Shown here piece after piece: positions 16,956 to 25,660 of a DNA stretch of 64,000 nt (position 1 is its first letter; each line of letters opens with the position of its first letter). Source of the stretch: Bacteroidota bacterium (lineage in GTDB: Bacteria > Bacteroidota > Bacteroidia > Bacteroidales > P3); NCBI GenBank assembly GCA_017860255.1, contig JAFNAR010000002.1, forward strand, positions 1-64,000, given 5' to 3'. The position numbers and the translations under genes are program-made. The notes under the pieces were generated by a model. That model was not told the DNA's origin and made no database searches. It saw nothing but the letters and a program-made list of their open reading frames with translations.

Positions 16956-17807
16956 TTAAAGATGAATTTCATTTACTTGAATGATCTCTTTAGTTTGTGC
17001 ATCTGTAACAAATACAACAACAGTACATTTAGAAATATCTTGAATATCTGGATCTACATCTATTAAATAATTAATAGCTATTTTTTCTCCTTTATTCACT
17101 TTATCTGTAGTTAAAGGGTAATCAATAAGACCATTCTTTCTTAATATATGATTAAACTCAAAATCATTTATCTTTGGAGTTGTACCATAATTAGGGTCAG
17201 TATTATATTGTACACCAATAATTCCACTTTCTAAAACTAACACTGATATTTGAGTTTTAGAAGGATAATCTTCTCTAAAAATATTCTCTGTACTGACTAA
17301 AATCTTATTATATTCCTCTTTATACTTTACTCCAAGATTAATATCCATAATGTGTTTTTGAGAATTAATAGTGTTTTGAATTTCACTATCCCAATTTGCA
17401 TCTCCAATTGTATAAGCTCCTCCTATCTTTCTTCTATTAATTACTCCTGTTGGTAAAGATGTACAACCAAATTCTGTAGCCCACCTTTCGCCATATTCAG
17501 TTTTAAAATTAAGAGAATCGATTGAGTTATTAGCAAAAGCAGTAGCATGAACAGCCATAACAACAAGTTTCTCTCCATATTTAGAAATCATTTCTGTTGC
17601 CTTTGCAGCTGCTCGTGGACAATTTACACATTTCCATCCAGTGTAATCTTCCAATAATACTTTTTGTTCAGAACTAATAGCTGTAATTGGAGTTGTTTCT
17701 GTTGTTATTCCTTTAAGATATATTAATTGTTGATCCTCTTCAATAGTATCACAACTAACCCATATTAAAGGAAGTATAATTGCAAATATATATATTATCT
17801 TTTTCAT
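16956..17807 (-). CDS. Omp28-related thioredoxin-fold lipoprotein
   Basis: 283 aa. Lipoprotein signal with Cys19 (PLIWVSC). A thioredoxin-like domain follows with the CxxC motif GWKCVNCPRA (Cys60 and Cys63) and TSLPTGVINRR as the cis-proline loop. The C-terminal third is beta-rich. Omp28 of Porphyromonas is a surface lipoprotein of this family; a thiol role is likely from the motif. It lies 52 bases after DUF6029 in the same direction. Confidence 0.85.
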   Translation of the reverse strand: MKKIIYIFAIILPLIWVSCDTIEEDQQLIYLKGITTETTPITAISSEQKVLLEDYTGWKCVNCPRAAAKATEMISKYGEKLVVMAVHATAFANNSIDSLNFKTEYGERWATEFGCTSLPTGVINRRKIGGAYTIGDANWDSEIQNTINSQKHIMDINLGVKYKEEYNKILVSTENIFREDYPSKTQISVLVLESGIIGVQYNTDPNYGTTPKINDFEFNHILRKNGLIDYPLTTDKVNKGEKIAINYLIDVDPDIQDISKCTVVVFVTDAQTKEIIQVNEIHL

Positions 17808-17859
17808 TTTCTTTATTATTTTTGAAATTCACCATTTATCAATAACCATTAACCATTAT

Positions 17860-19560
17860 TTAGAAGCTGCTTGTAATGGTTGCAAATAATCCATTTGAAG
17901 CTGGAACCATTCTGCAAACTCCTCCAATACAAATTATACCTTCTCTTTGTTTGCCATAACTTAATTGTACTCTTGTTGTTCCTTTTGTGTATCCAAGAGC
18001 AAAATTATAGTAGTGAACTTTCTCTCCATTAAGTTTGCCATAATTCCATTGGTCAGTTGCAGCAACAAAGAATTTTCCACCCAAATTATATTCAACTGTT
18101 CCTTGAATCCAATCTCCAGCAGCCCATTCTCCATAGTTTTGTTCTGTCAAAAGAAGTTGAACTTCATATCTTAGAGAGCTTCTTTTCTTAAGTTTTTGAG
18201 TTAAATCGGCAGCAAAAATATTTGCATAAATAAATTTTTCTCCTTGATGACCTATTGCAATTGGATTGAAGGTTTGATAAGAATACATAAGGTTTAGTTT
18301 GAAATCTGAACTAAGTTTTTTACCTAACTCTAAATTTAATTCCTCAAAATATATTTCATCTCCAGCCTTAAAGAAAGAAGATGAATATCCTTCAGTTCCT
18401 TCATAATTGCCAGCAGGGTTTAGTTGAACATATTCCTTATCAATAGAATTTGCTATTGAATAGTTTAACTTAAGATCAGTTCCATATTTTCCTCCCAAGA
18501 ATGTATTCTTTTTTAATTTATATATAATATCTGCTTGAATACCCATTTCTCCATTTACTTGAGTTGCGTATGGATACATTGCAAAAAGAGAGTACGCATG
18601 TTGACGAGTTAGAGCAGGAAGATAATTTACATTAAGCATATTTCCTGTTTCTCCTCTTCTTGACTTATAACTCATATTATCTATTCTCTTTGCAGAAACA
18701 TTAATTCCTAAACCCTTTGCTGCATAGCCCAATGATAAATAGGCTGCTTCTCCTTTATGGAATATGTATCCATTAACTGCATTTGGATCTTGTCCTTTTC
18801 TTGCATACTCAGCATTAAGATTAAAAGCCTTATAAGACATTTGCAATCTTGCAGCTGCAGAACCAATATTTTCAGGCATAGTTAGTTTATAATTGTCTCC
18901 TGTTGAAGGTTCAATAATAAATCTATCTTCTGCCTTATCAAAAACACTTACAAAACTTCCTCCTGCAATAATTTGCAATGGTGAAGCTTCAAACTTTTTG
19001 AAAAGAGAATTGATTGAAACCTCAGCATCAATTCCTCTAACCAAACCAAAATCATCACTTTCCCAAATCTTTTCCCAATAGTAGCGTTGCTTTCCAATTA
19101 CTCCTTTTAATGCAACTCCCTTAATTGGACGAGCAATAATTTTTAATCCATCCATTGCATTGTCCAATCCAAGGTTTCTTTCTTCATATGAGCGAAAAAT
19201 TAAACCATTTCCAAACTGTTCGTAAAAATTTCCTGCAGTAATCTCCAAATAATCTTTCTTATAGGAAGCAAATCTATAAGCAAGTCCTGCTCCTTTGTAT
19301 TTTGGGTCAAATCCAAGAATAGGATTTAGATAAGCTTCAAAACGAACTCCAGCAGAAAAATCTCCATTTGTGTAAAGGATATTTGTAAAGGCATTCATTA
19401 AAAGCTTTTCGCTTACTCTCTCTGCCCCAATTATTGAATCTTCTTTTGATGCTTGAACATCCATTTGAAAGTTTCCAGTTACCTTTCCTCCAAAAATATC
19501 TTGAGAGAAGCCATTGAAAGAACAAATAATTAGAAATATTGCTAATAATAATTTCTTCAT
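17860..19560 (-). CDS. DUF6029 family outer-membrane protein
   Basis: 566 aa. Signal peptide ending FNGFSQ, then a long run of alternating strands with many aromatic girdle residues, ending in a terminal Phe (FATITSSF), which indicates a large outer-membrane barrel. I recognise it as the Bacteroidota family DUF6029, usually found beside TlpA and Omp28 genes as here. It is preceded by tlpA with one base between stop and start. The function is not established; a partner of the redox proteins is a reasonable guess. Confidence 0.8.
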   Translation of the reverse strand: MKKLLLAIFLIICSFNGFSQDIFGGKVTGNFQMDVQASKEDSIIGAERVSEKLLMNAFTNILYTNGDFSAGVRFEAYLNPILGFDPKYKGAGLAYRFASYKKDYLEITAGNFYEQFGNGLIFRSYEERNLGLDNAMDGLKIIARPIKGVALKGVIGKQRYYWEKIWESDDFGLVRGIDAEVSINSLFKKFEASPLQIIAGGSFVSVFDKAEDRFIIEPSTGDNYKLTMPENIGSAAARLQMSYKAFNLNAEYARKGQDPNAVNGYIFHKGEAAYLSLGYAAKGLGINVSAKRIDNMSYKSRRGETGNMLNVNYLPALTRQHAYSLFAMYPYATQVNGEMGIQADIIYKLKKNTFLGGKYGTDLKLNYSIANSIDKEYVQLNPAGNYEGTEGYSSSFFKAGDEIYFEELNLELGKKLSSDFKLNLMYSYQTFNPIAIGHQGEKFIYANIFAADLTQKLKKRSSLRYEVQLLLTEQNYGEWAAGDWIQGTVEYNLGGKFFVAATDQWNYGKLNGEKVHYYNFALGYTKGTTRVQLSYGKQREGIICIGGVCRMVPASNGLFATITSSF

Positions 19561-19561
19561 A

Positions 19562-20083
19562 CTATTTTACTTCTTCTCCTTTAACAACTTTCTTATATAC
19601 TTCAATTAGGGTTTCTTCATCTCCAGGAGCATACCCAACATGTTGCCAAACAATTTCTCCTTTTTCATTTACAATAAAAGTGTGAGGAGGATTATTTACA
19701 CCTAAGGCACGTTTAAGCTCAGAGTTTTGATCTAAAACAACTTCATAACCCCAATCAGAACCACTAACAAGTGGTTTAACCTTTGGACAAGTACGAGCAT
19801 CATCAATTGATACTGCATAAATTTTTATTCCTGTTTCTTTTTGCCAATCACCATATAGTTCTGCCATTGCATTAAGTTCCATTAAGCAAGGTTTACACCA
19901 TGTTGCCCAAAAGCAAATAACAAATGGTTTCCCTTCATTTGAAAATTCAGAAGCTTTAATTGCTTTTCCTTCTAAAGTATTTATTGTTACAGTAGGTAGA
20001 GTAGATTTTTTGTTATTTGTTTGTGCGTTAATTGTTATGCCGCAGAACAATATTGCGACAAAGATTAAAATAAACTTTTTCAT
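19562..20083 (-). CDS. TlpA-like thiol-disulfide oxidoreductase
   Basis: 173 aa. Signal peptide ending TINAQ, then a thioredoxin fold with WCKPC at 62-66 (Cys63 and Cys66), FWATW before it and PPHTFIVNEKGEIV as the cis-proline segment. It works in the periplasm as a reductant or resolvase of disulfides. It is the first of four genes (TlpA, DUF6029, Omp28-like, T9SS cargo) that look like one envelope module. It lies 36 bases after the polyprenyl synthase gene, so it may share that gene's promoter. Confidence 0.92.
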   Translation of the reverse strand: MKKFILIFVAILFCGITINAQTNNKKSTLPTVTINTLEGKAIKASEFSNEGKPFVICFWATWCKPCLMELNAMAELYGDWQKETGIKIYAVSIDDARTCPKVKPLVSGSDWGYEVVLDQNSELKRALGVNNPPHTFIVNEKGEIVWQHVGYAPGDEETLIEVYKKVVKGEEVK

Positions 20084-20119
20084 GTTTTTACGTACTTAAA
20101 TTTTATATTAAATTAATTA

Positions 20120-21091
20120 TTAACTTTCTCGTTTTGCTAATATATTTAGCAAGTCAATTAAACTACTCTTACTATCTGAGTCTTTAAATCTGTTTAGTTG
20201 TATTTCGGCTAAATGACAAAACATCTTAACTTTTTCTTCTGATTTATCAATAAAGCCTTCGTCTCTTACTCTATTAATTAAATCAAGTATATCTTTTTCT
20301 TTTTTATTGTCTTGTTGAATAAATTGTAATATTTCTTCTCTTTCTTTTGGAGAAGATTCATTTAGCAGGAATATTAATGGAAGTGTTATTTTCTTTTCTT
20401 TTATATCGTTTCCAAAAGGTTTGCCTGTATTGTATTCAGGGAAGAAATCCAAAATATCATCTCTAATTTGAAAAGCCAATCCCATATAATAACCAAAAGA
20501 CTTTAAGTTTTGTATTTCTTCAGTAGAAGCTCCAGAACTCATTGCTCCAATTTCTGCAGCAACTTCCATCATAGCAGCAGTCTTATTACTTATTACCTTA
20601 AAATAACTTTCTTCACTATAATCCATTCTCTCTGACACATCTTTCTGCATCAATTCTCCTAAAGGCAATTTACTTGTTATTTTAGCAAAAATTGGTAGAA
20701 GTTTAAAATCACTTTCTGTTTCTATAATTTCAAGACATTTTCCATAAAGATAATCTCCATAAAGAACAGCAGTATTGTTTCCCCATTTGAAATTTATAGT
20801 ATCTTTTCCTCTTCTTTTTTCACTCTCATCAATAACATCATCATGAACTAAGGAAGCAGTGTGAAGTAGTTCCAAAATTAACGCACAACGTATTGTTTGA
20901 CTTGTAACTCCATTTGTTGCCTTTGCTGAAAGAAATGTAAGAATAGGGCGTATTTTTTTTCCTGATTGATGAAGAATATAATCAGATATATCATCTACAA
21001 AGAAACCTTCTACAGAAACGCTTTCAGTAAAACGTTTATCAAAAAGCTCCAAATAATCACGTATTGGGTGTGTTATGTTTTTTAAATCCAT
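20120..21091 (-). CDS. trans-Polyprenyl diphosphate synthase
   Basis: 323 aa. Condenses isopentenyl diphosphate onto allylic diphosphates, making the long-chain precursor of menaquinone. Both Asp-rich motifs are present: DDVID at 84-88 and DDILD at 211-215, with the KKIRP and GND segments of the family. The length fits octaprenyl-type (IspB-like) enzymes better than farnesyl synthases, but product length cannot be read from sequence alone. It has a near-perfect promoter just upstream. Confidence 0.92.
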   Translation of the reverse strand: MDLKNITHPIRDYLELFDKRFTESVSVEGFFVDDISDYILHQSGKKIRPILTFLSAKATNGVTSQTIRCALILELLHTASLVHDDVIDESEKRRGKDTINFKWGNNTAVLYGDYLYGKCLEIIETESDFKLLPIFAKITSKLPLGELMQKDVSERMDYSEESYFKVISNKTAAMMEVAAEIGAMSSGASTEEIQNLKSFGYYMGLAFQIRDDILDFFPEYNTGKPFGNDIKEKKITLPLIFLLNESSPKEREEILQFIQQDNKKEKDILDLINRVRDEGFIDKSEEKVKMFCHLAEIQLNRFKDSDSKSSLIDLLNILAKRES

Positions 21092-21111
21092 CTCTTCTAA
21101 AAATAAGATTA

Positions 21112-21141
21112 CAAAAGTACTATAAATTTTATATTTATCAA
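21112..21141 (-). promoter_or_regulatory. Promoter of the polyprenyl synthase gene
   Basis: Minus-strand TTG (21141-21139), exactly 19 bases, then TACTTTTG (21119-21112): a full match to the Bacteroidota consensus. It ends about 20 bases before the ATG at 21091. Confidence 0.85.
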
Positions 21142-21372
21142 TTTTTGCAACCCTTTTATGGGCTTTTTCATAATTTGTGATAATGTTTTATTTGGTCTTT
21201 TATTAATGATATTTTATTTTTCATTGCTTTAATTTTCTTATTTCCATTCTAATTTTCTTCATTTCACTAATTGATTATTTAACAAAACATCACAAACAAA
21301 ACTTTTAATTCAAATATAATTTCTTCCCATTTCTAATCGTTTTTATCGATATTTGCAAAAAATTATTCGAAC

Positions 21373-22143
21373 ATGTTATTTAATGAAATTGTATTTGGAC
21401 CAATACATAGCAGGAGATTAGGCAATTCTTTGGGGATTAATCTCTTGCCCACTCACAAAAAACTTTGCAATTTTGATTGCATCTATTGTGAATGTGGATG
21501 GAATGAAGACACAAAAGAAATTGTTGATTTGGTCCCTCAAAAAAAAGATATAGAAAAAGAACTTAAAGAAAAATTAATTCGCTTTAAGGAAAACGGAACA
21601 ATTATTGATTCAATAACTTTTTCTGGGAATGGAGAACCAACTCTACACCCTGAGTTTAGTGAAATTATTGATATGGTTGTTCATTACAGAAATCTTTATG
21701 CCCCAAAAGCTAAAATATCTGTACTTTCAAATGCTACAAATCTTTTAAAAGAAGATATTTTCAATGCATTACATAAAATTGATAATCCAATTTTAAAACT
21801 TGACTCTGCGACTCCTAAAATGTTTTATGCAATCAGTAAGGCAAATCCTAAGGTTATTAACTTAGAAAATGTAAAAGAAAAATTGATTCTTTTTGGCAAA
21901 GATGCAATAATGCAAACACTACTTCTTAGAGGTGAAAATGATGGAAAAATTATTGACAACACAACTCAAGAAGAGTTTTCTGCTTGGTTGGAAGTTGTTA
22001 AACAAGTTAAGCCTCGTATGGTTATGCTTTATGCTATCGACAGAGTTACTCCTGAAAGCAATTTGGAAAAACTAAGTATAGAAGAATTAGAAACTTTTGC
22101 TCAAAAAGTTAGAGCACTTGGAATTGAAACAAAAACCTATTAA
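21373..22143 (+). CDS. Radical SAM protein
   Basis: 256 aa. The cluster-binding motif is CNFDCIYC (Cys32, Cys36, Cys39), followed by another Cys at 41 as in a subgroup common in Bacteroidota. It begins FGPIHSRRLGNSLGINLLP, a recognisable family start. GNGEPTLHPEF is the SAM-contact region. The substrate is unknown. It is the first gene of a plus-strand run and is followed after 6 bases by the FeoB-type gene. Confidence 0.9.
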   Translation: MLFNEIVFGPIHSRRLGNSLGINLLPTHKKLCNFDCIYCECGWNEDTKEIVDLVPQKKDIEKELKEKLIRFKENGTIIDSITFSGNGEPTLHPEFSEIIDMVVHYRNLYAPKAKISVLSNATNLLKEDIFNALHKIDNPILKLDSATPKMFYAISKANPKVINLENVKEKLILFGKDAIMQTLLLRGENDGKIIDNTTQEEFSAWLEVVKQVKPRMVMLYAIDRVTPESNLEKLSIEELETFAQKVRALGIETKTY

Positions 22144-22149
22144 TGCTAT

Positions 22150-23292
22150 ATGGTATCTGTTTCTACAACAAAGAAAATAGACTCTATCCTTACACATAAG
22201 TTTTGGGGATACATATTTTTGGGGTTTGTAATTTGGCTAATGTTCTATTCTACTTTTTACATTGGAAAGTATCCAATGCAATGGATGCAATTAGGATTTG
22301 ACTGGCTAAGTCAATTGGTTCACACAAAACTTCCAGATGGTGTAATCTCCGATTTACTTTCCTATGGAATAATTCAAGGAGTTGGAGGAGTGGCTATATT
22401 CTTACCTAACATAATTATTTTGTTTTTCTTTATCTCTTTAATGGAAGCAACTAACTATATGTCGAGAGTGGCTTGGCTTATGGATAATCTTATGCACAAA
22501 ATTGGACTTCATGGGAAAAGTTTTGTTCCAATGATTATGGGATTTGGTTGCAATGTGCCAGCAATTATGGCGACACGTTCAATTGAAAATAAAAAAGACA
22601 GGCTAGTAACCATGCTTATAATTCCTTTTATGTCTTGCTCCGCAAGATTGCCTGTTTATATTCTTTTGATTGGGACTTTTTTCCCTAAATACCCTGTTCT
22701 TGTGCTTTGTATATTGTATCTTTTTGGAGTTTTACTTGCTATTATTTTTGCAATGGTTTTCAAGAAGACAATAATAAAAACTCTTAGTACTAATTATGTA
22801 ATGACTCTTCCTCAATATAAGGTTCCAACATGGAGAAACATTAAACCTATAATTTGGTTTAACACTAAGGATTATTTGAAAAAGATTGCAGGAATTGTTT
22901 TAATTGCATCTATTATTATTTGGTTCCTTTTCAACTTTCCTAATCCTCACGAAACTGGAAATAGCTTTATTTCCTATATTGGTAAATTTATTGAGCCAGT
23001 TTTAATTCCATTGGGATTTGACTGGAAAATGGGCATTGGCCTTTTGGCTGGTATTAGTGCAAAGGAGCTTATTGTTAGCACCATTAGTGTTTTGGCTCCT
23101 GAATTTACTATTGCTTCTGCTGCAAGTTTCTTAGCTTTTGTTTTAATATACTTCCCTTGCATTGCAGTTTTTACTGTTGTTTGGAGAGAAAGCGGAAAAC
23201 TTCGTTGGGCTATATTCCTTGCGCTTTACACAACTATTTTAGCTTGGATAATTGCATTTTTGGTATATAATATTGCTTTATGGATAGTTTAA
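22150..23292 (+). CDS. FeoB-type membrane core without the G domain (nucleoside recognition/Gate domain protein)
   Basis: 380 aa with about eight membrane segments. GFGCNVPAIMATR (131-143) and FMSCSARLPVY (160-170) are the hallmark Gate motifs of the FeoB permease, with the second Gate repeat near 290-340 (AGISAKELIVST). FeoB is normally 650-800 aa, because a GTPase domain and a short spacer precede the permease; neither is here. It could be half of a split Fe(II) transporter or a member of the wider nucleoside-recognition family. It overlaps the next gene by 13 bases. Confidence 0.75.
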   Translation: MVSVSTTKKIDSILTHKFWGYIFLGFVIWLMFYSTFYIGKYPMQWMQLGFDWLSQLVHTKLPDGVISDLLSYGIIQGVGGVAIFLPNIIILFFFISLMEATNYMSRVAWLMDNLMHKIGLHGKSFVPMIMGFGCNVPAIMATRSIENKKDRLVTMLIIPFMSCSARLPVYILLIGTFFPKYPVLVLCILYLFGVLLAIIFAMVFKKTIIKTLSTNYVMTLPQYKVPTWRNIKPIIWFNTKDYLKKIAGIVLIASIIIWFLFNFPNPHETGNSFISYIGKFIEPVLIPLGFDWKMGIGLLAGISAKELIVSTISVLAPEFTIASAASFLAFVLIYFPCIAVFTVVWRESGKLRWAIFLALYTTILAWIIAFLVYNIALWIV

Positions 23293-23822
23293 AAAACGAA
23301 AAGATAGAACTTAGAAAACTTATTAAAGAACTAAAGAAAGCATATTCTTTTGAGCAAAAGAAAGAAATGTCAAAACCTATTTGGGAAGAGATTGAAAAGA
23401 AGGATTGGTTTAAAAACTCTAATATTGTTCTTGCATATTGGTCAATGAAGGATGAATTATATACTCACGATTTCGTTATTAAATGGTATAAAGAAAAAAC
23501 AATTCTTCTTCCTTGTGTTGAAGAAGATATTTTAAAACTAAGACAGTTTGAAGGGATTGAATCGATGAAAGAAGGTGAATCATTTTCAATTTTGGAACCT
23601 ACTGGTACGGTTTTTGAAGATATTGGTTTAATTGATTTGATGATTATTCCAGCTGTTGCTTTTGACAAAAATAATAATCGCTTGGGAAGAGGAAAAGGAT
23701 TTTATGATAGACTTCTTGAAAATAATAACTCTTTAAAGGTTGGAGTTTGTTTCCCTTTTCAATTCTTAGATAAAATACCTGCTGAAGAGTTCGATATTAA
23801 AATGGATTATGTAATAAAATGA
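23280..23822 (+). CDS. 5-Formyltetrahydrofolate cyclo-ligase
   Basis: 180 aa. Converts 5-formyl-THF to 5,10-methenyl-THF with ATP, salvaging folate. It has the N-terminal basic stretch (LRKLIKELKKAYS) and the nucleotide loop LGRGKGFYDRLL near 140-151. The length is normal. It overlaps both neighbours (13 bases with the FeoB-type gene, 4 with lnt), so the three are translated from one message. Confidence 0.93.
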   Translation: MDSLKNEKIELRKLIKELKKAYSFEQKKEMSKPIWEEIEKKDWFKNSNIVLAYWSMKDELYTHDFVIKWYKEKTILLPCVEEDILKLRQFEGIESMKEGESFSILEPTGTVFEDIGLIDLMIIPAVAFDKNNNRLGRGKGFYDRLLENNNSLKVGVCFPFQFLDKIPAEEFDIKMDYVIK

Positions 23823-25459
23823 AGAAAAAACAACTTTTTTTAATTGCCTCACTAACTGGAATTCTTTTAGCTTTAGCATGGCCAACCTTTGGTTTTGCTC
23901 CAATTCTATTTATTGCTCTTGTACCTATTCTTTGGGTTGAAAATCATATTTCAAACAATAAAGAAAAATTCTCCAAATTCGCAGTATTTAAGTATAGTTT
24001 TATTGCATTTTTTATTTTCAATATTCTTACTACCTATTGGATTTCTTATGCAACATTCTTTGGGCTTTTTGCTCCTTTTCTTAATGCTTTTTTAGGAGGT
24101 TTGGTTTTCCAAATCTATCATAACATAAAGAAGATTCTTTTCAATAATAGTAAAGGTTTTTTTGTTCTTCCAATTCTATGGATTAGCATTGAGTTTTTGC
24201 ATCTTCATTGGGAATTAACATGGCCTTGGATGACATTTGGAAACGGATTTTCTACAATGCCTATAATGGTTCAGTGGTATGAATATACTGGAGTTTTTGG
24301 TGGCTCTCTTTGGGTTTGGATTACAAACTATTTTGCTTATCAAATAATTAAACAGATAGGAATTAACGACAAAGTTGGAAAGCTAAAACTTATTAGCAAA
24401 AAACTCTTTACCTCCAATCTTTTAAAGTTTGCTTTTATAATTATTATTCCTATTTCTCTTTCACTTATTATTTGGACAAGCTTTGAGGAAGAAAAAAATA
24501 CTCCTATTGATGTTGTTGTTTTGCAACCCAATTTGGAACCTTACGATGAAACAAAGATGCTTTCAAATAATGAAATTGTTAATCTACTAATTTCATTATC
24601 CGAACAGAAAGCAGACCAGAACACAAGTTTTATCCTTGCTCCAGAAGGTTGCTTGGAAGAAAGAATTTGGGAAGATCAAATGCAGGATAACTATAACCTT
24701 GCTAAACTAAGCAATTTCATTTCCAAATATCCTAAAACACAAATGATAGTAGGTTCATTTTCTCGTCGTTTGCAATCGGAAGAAGAAAAAACAGAAGCAT
24801 CAAGAAAAATAGAGTTTGCTCCTTTGCCATACTATTCAGTTTATAATAGCGCTATTCAAATTAAACAAGACAATAATTTTAATGTATATCACAAAACTAA
24901 ACTTGTACCAGGAGTTGAGAGACTTCCTTTTAAGAAATATATTGGTAAGATATTAGACTTTGCAATTAAGTTGGGTAATCTTCCAGTTGGAACACTTGCC
25001 GTTGATGATAACCACAATCTATTTGAGTCTGAAAGCTCAAAAGTTAAAGTAACAACTCCTATTTGCTATGAATCAATTTATGGAGAATTTGTTGCAAAAA
25101 GAGTTAGAGAAGGAGCTGGAATAATATTTATAATCACCAACGACTCTTGGTGGAGAGACACTCAAGGATATAAACAACACGCTTCTTACGCTTCCCTTAG
25201 AGCCATTGAAACAAGACGTCCAATTGCCAGAAGTGCTAATACAGGTACATCTTGTTTTATATCTCCAAAAGGAGAAGTAAGTCAAAAAACTAAATTCTGG
25301 GAACAAGATGTAATAAAAGCTTCGCTTGTACCCCAAACCAAACTAACATTCTATGTTAAATACGGTGACTACATTGCCCGCATTTGCCTATTCTCTTCAA
25401 TAATTATTATTCTAATAGGAATTGTTTATAAAATTAGACAAAGAAATGAAAAGAAGTAG
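23819..25459 (+). CDS. lnt: Apolipoprotein N-acyltransferase
   Basis: 546 aa. Adds the third acyl chain to the N-terminal cysteine of lipoproteins at the inner membrane. Six or more N-terminal membrane helices (to about 225) are followed by a nitrilase-fold domain. That domain carries the catalytic triad positions: Glu in LAPEGCLEE, Lys in KTKLVPGVERLPF, and Cys in TTPICYESIYGE. The C-terminal helix re-anchors it. Its presence fits the many lipoproteins in this window. It is the last gene of the 21373 run. Confidence 0.95.
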   Translation: MKKKQLFLIASLTGILLALAWPTFGFAPILFIALVPILWVENHISNNKEKFSKFAVFKYSFIAFFIFNILTTYWISYATFFGLFAPFLNAFLGGLVFQIYHNIKKILFNNSKGFFVLPILWISIEFLHLHWELTWPWMTFGNGFSTMPIMVQWYEYTGVFGGSLWVWITNYFAYQIIKQIGINDKVGKLKLISKKLFTSNLLKFAFIIIIPISLSLIIWTSFEEEKNTPIDVVVLQPNLEPYDETKMLSNNEIVNLLISLSEQKADQNTSFILAPEGCLEERIWEDQMQDNYNLAKLSNFISKYPKTQMIVGSFSRRLQSEEEKTEASRKIEFAPLPYYSVYNSAIQIKQDNNFNVYHKTKLVPGVERLPFKKYIGKILDFAIKLGNLPVGTLAVDDNHNLFESESSKVKVTTPICYESIYGEFVAKRVREGAGIIFIITNDSWWRDTQGYKQHASYASLRAIETRRPIARSANTGTSCFISPKGEVSQKTKFWEQDVIKASLVPQTKLTFYVKYGDYIARICLFSSIIIILIGIVYKIRQRNEKK

Positions 25460-25521
25460 ATGGTTTATTATTCTCTTCTTACATTCTTTTTAAATTAATT
25501 ATTAACCCTTATTCTAATCAA

Positions 25522-25590
25522 ACAAAGAGTAAGAAAATTAAATCCTTATTTTAGAAAATTAAAACGAAGATTCAGTAAAATAGAATAAGG
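25522..25590. repeat. 21 bp phased word array (array 4)
   Basis: ACAAAG at 25522, TCCTTA at 25543, ACGAAG at 25564 and ATAAGG at 25585 are each exactly 21 bases apart. The second is the inverted form. The stretch lies between lnt and the YfcC-type gene. Confidence 0.6.
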
Positions 25591-25597
25591 GAATAAT

Positions 25598-25625
25598 TTG
25601 AATTTGTTTTATTATTGTATTTTTG
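25598..25625 (+). promoter_or_regulatory. Probable promoter of the YfcC-type transporter gene
   Basis: TATTTTTG at 25618-25625 is a good -7 box. The nearest TTG (25598-25600) is 17 bases upstream, shorter than the usual 19. Confidence 0.45.
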
Positions 25626-25660
25626 CGCTTTGTTTTATGTAAATTTTAATTTGAGAAGAT

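Noticed and set aside
21142-21372. Further phased array
   Set aside because: AATTTTCTT recurs 20 bases apart (21231 and 21251), but other words do not keep a common step; not distinguishable from chance T-rich text.
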